Positions 61,149-64,000 of a DNA stretch of 64,000 bases are shown piece after piece. The notes below the pieces were generated by a model. The model ran no database searches. It was not told the origin of the DNA and saw nothing but the letters and a program-made list of their open reading frames with translations. The stretch is from contig PKRG01000001.1 in assembly GCA_017577575.1 (NCBI GenBank), positions 310,001-374,000 of the forward strand, read 5' to 3'. The stretch is from Acidimicrobiia bacterium. GTDB lineage: Bacteria > Actinomycetota > Acidimicrobiia > Spongiisociales > ZC4RG35. A program made the translations under genes and the position numbers. Numbering within the stretch: position 1 is the stretch's first letter; each line of letters starts with the position of its first letter.

Positions 61149-62432
61149 TCACGGCGGCCGGGGTCGCACTTCGTATTGGTGGCTGCGGGGACTGGTCCAG
61201 CAGAAGGTGCCGGGTTGGGGTTGGGCGAGTTTCCATCCGGCTTTGTGTTTGGCGCGTAGGTGGTGGCGGGCACAGAGCGGGCCGAGGTTGAGGATGGTGG
61301 TTTTGCCATTGCGGCTGACGGGCACGGTGTGGTCGAGGTGGCATTTGGTGGCTGGTCGGCTGCAGCCGGGGAACACGCAGGCGGGGTTGGTGGCTTCGAT
61401 CCAGCGGCGTTGGGTGGTTGTGGGGCGGCGGCGGGTGGTGCCCACCCAGATCGGAAGCCCGGTGGCGGGGTCGGTGACCGATGCCTCCCAGGGTGAACCG
61501 TGGAGCGCGTCGGCTATCTGGCGGGCGAGGTCGGAGACGACCGGCCCCCAGTCTTCGAGGTCGCCGGCTCGTTCGGTCAGGCCCATGAGGGTGGGGAGGT
61601 CGATCGTCAGCCTGACCCCGCCGCTGGTGTGTGTCGGGTAGGTGGCCTCTCCTGCCAGGAGGGCCAGGAACACGTCGGCGCGGATCTGGTCGAGGGTGCG
61701 TTCGTCGCCGTTTCGTTTGAGGTGGCGGGCGATGGCTTTGATGCGTGACCACGCCTCTGCGGCTCTGTCGGGTGGGAGGTGGCGGCCCACCAGGTCGGCG
61801 GTGCCGTCCGGGTTGGACGCTGTCTCTATCCGCCGCTCCTTCTGCCCGTGTTCGAGGCGACGGCGAGCAGCTTCGGGATCGATTTCGGTGACGAGGCGCC
61901 GGACCCGGCGGCCGAGCTGAGCGGTCGTCAACTGCTCCGCTTCGGACAGGATCTGGTCGATGACGGCTGCCGCCTCGGTGTCGTCGAGCAGAGCCGTCTC
62001 CTCGCACAGGACCCTCGCCCGGGGAACGTCGATGCGGCCGGCCTGCAGCGCAGCCAGCACCTGAGGAAGCCGTTCCAGATCCAACGCCAGCTTCACCAAA
62101 GAATCAGCCGACCGGGACGTGAGCGTCAACGCCGCCGCTACCTCGTCGGAGACGAACTCGTCCACCCCTCCGGTCCGCTCCGGAGGCGAGCCGGCAGAAC
62201 CAGGCGGGGTGTGGGCCAACTCGGCGACATCAGCCAACAACTCCGCCTGCAGGTGCGAAACCAGACGGGAACGTGCCCGCATCAACTCCACCAGCTGGTT
62301 CCCGTTCAGCTCCCGCCGATCGACCCGAGCCAGACGCCAAGCCAACAGAGGCCCCGCCTCCACCGCCTCCAACCCCCGAGTAGGAGAAACCGACACCCCA
62401 CCCGGAGAAGTCTCCACCCATTCCCCCAACAT
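61149..62432 (-). CDS. DUF222/HNH endonuclease-domain (13E12-type) protein
   Basis: The 427-residue protein has a long helical DUF222 region (about 15-330) and a C-terminal HNH nuclease motif: HLDHTVPVSRNGKTT, NLGPLCARHH. These occur as multicopy families in actinobacterial genomes; their role is unknown, though mobility-associated nicking has been suggested. The base composition appears somewhat less GC-rich and more T-rich than neighbours. The ATG lies 6 nt after TAGGTT (complement of 62439-62444). No flanking repeats are seen. Confidence 0.88.
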   Translation of the reverse strand: MLGEWVETSPGGVSVSPTRGLEAVEAGPLLAWRLARVDRRELNGNQLVELMRARSRLVSHLQAELLADVAELAHTPPGSAGSPPERTGGVDEFVSDEVAAALTLTSRSADSLVKLALDLERLPQVLAALQAGRIDVPRARVLCEETALLDDTEAAAVIDQILSEAEQLTTAQLGRRVRRLVTEIDPEAARRRLEHGQKERRIETASNPDGTADLVGRHLPPDRAAEAWSRIKAIARHLKRNGDERTLDQIRADVFLALLAGEATYPTHTSGGVRLTIDLPTLMGLTERAGDLEDWGPVVSDLARQIADALHGSPWEASVTDPATGLPIWVGTTRRRPTTTQRRWIEATNPACVFPGCSRPATKCHLDHTVPVSRNGKTTILNLGPLCARHHLRAKHKAGWKLAQPQPGTFCWTSPRSHQYEVRPRPP

Positions 62433-62554
62433 GACCCCAACCTATCGGAGCGCTGGGACATTCTTGGCCCGGGCCATGTCCCAGCTCACCGTTACGCTCC
62501 GGCACTCAGAAAGGAGGGCGGCTGAAGCAGCGACTCGTCCCCATCGACGTCCCT

Positions 62555-63394
62555 TTGGAGCTGAAGAGGACGCTGGCTCCCCTCGGGGGCCGGTTCGACG
62601 CGGACGGGTGGTGGCGCACAGCCCGCACCCCCGAAGGTCCCGTCACGCTCCACTTGGAGGGGATCGACGGTGGCGTCCAGGCGACGGCGTGGGGGAGCGG
62701 CGCCGACTGGGTCCTCGAGCGTGTCCCGCGATGGATCGGGCTCGGTGACGAGCCGGAAGCTCTCGTCACCGACCACCCGGTGGTCGGCCCGCTCGCCCGG
62801 CGTCACCGCGGCATGCGCTTCGGTGCCACCGGTCTCGTATTCGACGCCCTCGTGGTCGCCGTCGTCAGCCAGAAGGTGGCGGGCAAGGAGGCGGGGATCA
62901 GCTTGCGCCAGCTCTGGCGTCGATTCGGGGATCCTGCGCCCGGGCCGCGGCCCCTGAGGCTGCCGCCCGACCCCGAGCGCATGGCCGAAGCGCCGTACTG
63001 GGAATACCACCCACTCGGCATCGAGAGACGACGGGCCGAGGTCCTCCGAAAGGTGGCGGCCGATCACCGGCGGATCGAGCGGCTGGCGGAGGTGCCATCG
63101 GCCGACGCGCAACGTTGGCTGCGGCGCTACCCGGGAGTGGGGGAGTGGACCGCCGCCGAGACGGTGGCCATCAGCCACGGCGACGCCGACGCGGTGTCGG
63201 TGGGCGACTACCACCACAAGCACATCGTCGCCTGGCATCTGACCGGGCGGCCCCGCGGCACCGACGAGGAGATGCTCCGGCTGCTCGAGCCATTCCGCCC
63301 CCATCGGGGCCGTGTCGTGCGGCTCCTCACCATCCTCGGCCACGAGCCCGCCTTCGGGCCGCGGATGCCGCTGCGTCGGATCGCCGGCGCCTGA
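62555..63394 (+). CDS. HhH-GPD DNA-3-methyladenine glycosylase (AlkA-like, long form)
   Basis: The 279-residue protein has an N-terminal beta-rich domain of the TATA-like AlkA type (TLAPLGGRFDADGWWR), then a glycosylase core: LVVAVVSQKVAGKEA, YPGVGEWTAAETVAI (helix-hairpin-helix) and VGDYHHKHIV with the catalytic-type Asp. It differs from the shorter glycosylase at 54551. Start is uncertain: TTG at 62555 is conservative, but AAGGAGG lies just before a CTG at 62522 that would add KQRLVPIDVP, which resembles homologous N-termini. Confidence 0.82.
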   Translation: MELKRTLAPLGGRFDADGWWRTARTPEGPVTLHLEGIDGGVQATAWGSGADWVLERVPRWIGLGDEPEALVTDHPVVGPLARRHRGMRFGATGLVFDALVVAVVSQKVAGKEAGISLRQLWRRFGDPAPGPRPLRLPPDPERMAEAPYWEYHPLGIERRRAEVLRKVAADHRRIERLAEVPSADAQRWLRRYPGVGEWTAAETVAISHGDADAVSVGDYHHKHIVAWHLTGRPRGTDEEMLRLLEPFRPHRGRVVRLLTILGHEPAFGPRMPLRRIAGA

Positions 63395-63431
63395 TCGAAG
63401 CAACGACGCGGGGCGTGTTAGCTTGCCCGAG

Positions 63432-64000
63432 GTGGGCCAGTTCTTCGCCGGGATCATGGGGATCCTCTCGAGCCTCCTCATCCTCTTCCTCTTCGCATGG
63501 GTGGCTCGGGCCCTGCTCGACGCCCGCCAGCTCACGTGGCGGCGGCTGCTCCTCGCCGCCCTCGCCGGCCTCAGCGTCGGCGGGCTGGCGGCAGCCCTCC
63601 TGGTCCTCGACGAGCTGGGCGACATCGCCCGGCCCGATGCGGCCGCCTTCAACCTCGTGGCCATCCCCTTCACGATCATCGGGACGATGGGGGCGGTGGT
63701 GGTCCTCGAGCTCCTGTTCAGCCGCGCCCCACAGAAGAGGAAGCGGCCGCGGTTCGCGCTGTTCCGCCTCGTGCGCAGAGGAGGAGGGATCGCCCGGCGG
63801 GCCATGGAGATATCGCGGATCGCCGCCCGTCACGGCCTGTCGCCGCTGATCGGGTTGCGCCGGGGAAGCGGCACGGCCCACGCCCCCGAAGAGCTGGCCC
63901 GGCGCGCCCGGCTGGCATTGGAGGAGGCCGGCGGCATCTTCATCAAGCTCGGCCAGCTCCTCGCCACCCGTCCGGACCTGGTGCCGCCGGCCGTCCAGGA
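63432..64000 (+). CDS. ABC1/UbiB-like kinase family protein, 3' partial
   Basis: The first 189 codons of a gene that leaves the window. Two or three N-terminal membrane helices (about 5-28, 36-56, 72-94) are followed by the opening of an ABC1/AarF kinase-like domain: LEEAGGIFIKLGQLLATRPDLVP, with the K-L-G-Q motif (split as GGIFIKLGQLL) diagnostic of UbiB-type atypical kinases. N-terminal rather than C-terminal membrane helices are unusual for the family. GTG is supported by TAGCTT (63419-63424) 7 nt upstream. Confidence 0.8.
   Translation, partial: MGQFFAGIMGILSSLLILFLFAWVARALLDARQLTWRRLLLAALAGLSVGGLAAALLVLDELGDIARPDAAAFNLVAIPFTIIGTMGAVVVLELLFSRAPQKRKRPRFALFRLVRRGGGIARRAMEISRIAARHGLSPLIGLRRGSGTAHAPEELARRARLALEEAGGIFIKLGQLLATRPDLVPPAVQ

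Noticed and set aside
61149..62432. DUF222-HNH gene as an insertion sequence or intron-encoded homing endonuclease
   Set aside because: No terminal repeats, target duplication or split host gene were found. It stands as an ordinary gene with its own promoter-like element.

Overview
The window is about 64 kb of dense, very GC-rich bacterial chromosome. It holds about 72 protein genes, two tRNAs (Gln-UUG and Arg-CCG), and no rRNA, CRISPR array, prophage or recognisable insertion sequence. A WhiB protein, a DUF3107 gene, a mycothiol-type PIG-L amidase, a Ku/ATP-ligase pair, Ni-superoxide dismutase, a DUF222-HNH (13E12) protein, an actinobacterial-type Rho and mostly leaderless starts point to Actinomycetota. 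A deep lineage such as Acidimicrobiia fits the gene mix, but the sequence alone does not fix the class.

Layout, left to right. 1-9.5 kb: the end of a secreted metallopeptidase, DUF192-rsmI, an AbrB/zinc-ribbon gene, tatD-rsmA-ispE, tRNA-Gln, glmU-prs-yjbQ, a LysM membrane protein, DUF3107 and whiB. 9.5-15.3 kb: glpQ-yqeY-ATP ligase facing Ku, then hom-thrC and tRNA-Arg with its terminator. 15.3-25.8 kb: rho-rpmE-DUF1385-prfA and prmC-tsaC-(EAL-like)-glyA, interrupted by a three-gene minus-strand island (glycosyltransferase, HEAT-repeat protein, response regulator). 25.8-33.3 kb: the complete F1Fo ATP synthase operon (atpZ, I, B, E, F, H, A, G, D, C) plus a DUF167 gene. 33.3-41.2 kb: SRPBCC protein, PIG-L deacetylase, ABC-F ATPase, DUF402, alpha/beta hydrolase-surE, UvrD-like helicase and a small leucine-rich-variant repeat protein. 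41.2-47.7 kb: paaABCDE plus a TetR regulator, then kbl-tdh. 47.7-53.7 kb (minus strand): korAB, an amidase, a DUF3048 lipoprotein and a double-ACT protein. 53.7-64 kb: a Thr-rich secreted protein, an HhH glycosylase-sodX pair divergent from sodN, metG, deoC with a full-length and a truncated aldehyde dehydrogenase, DUF222-HNH, a second HhH glycosylase and the start of a UbiB/ABC1-like kinase.

Two features tie distant genes together. Two near-identical CRP/GlxR-type palindromes, TTGTGAA-N4-TTCACAA, lie upstream of whiB and at the start of the atp operon. An AACGAACGTTCGTT palindrome sits inside the paa promoter, whose operon ends in its own TetR gene. About 19 genes carry a TAnnnT hexamer 6-10 nt before the start codon; nearly all of these lack a convincing Shine-Dalgarno sequence, as expected of leaderless transcripts. 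That pattern was used to choose many starts.

The least explained parts are the GT2-HEAT-response-regulator island splitting prfA from prmC, the degenerate EAL-like protein between tsaC and glyA, the Ni-SOD hook with Tyr in place of Pro5, and the half-length aldehyde dehydrogenase downstream of deoC-aldh.
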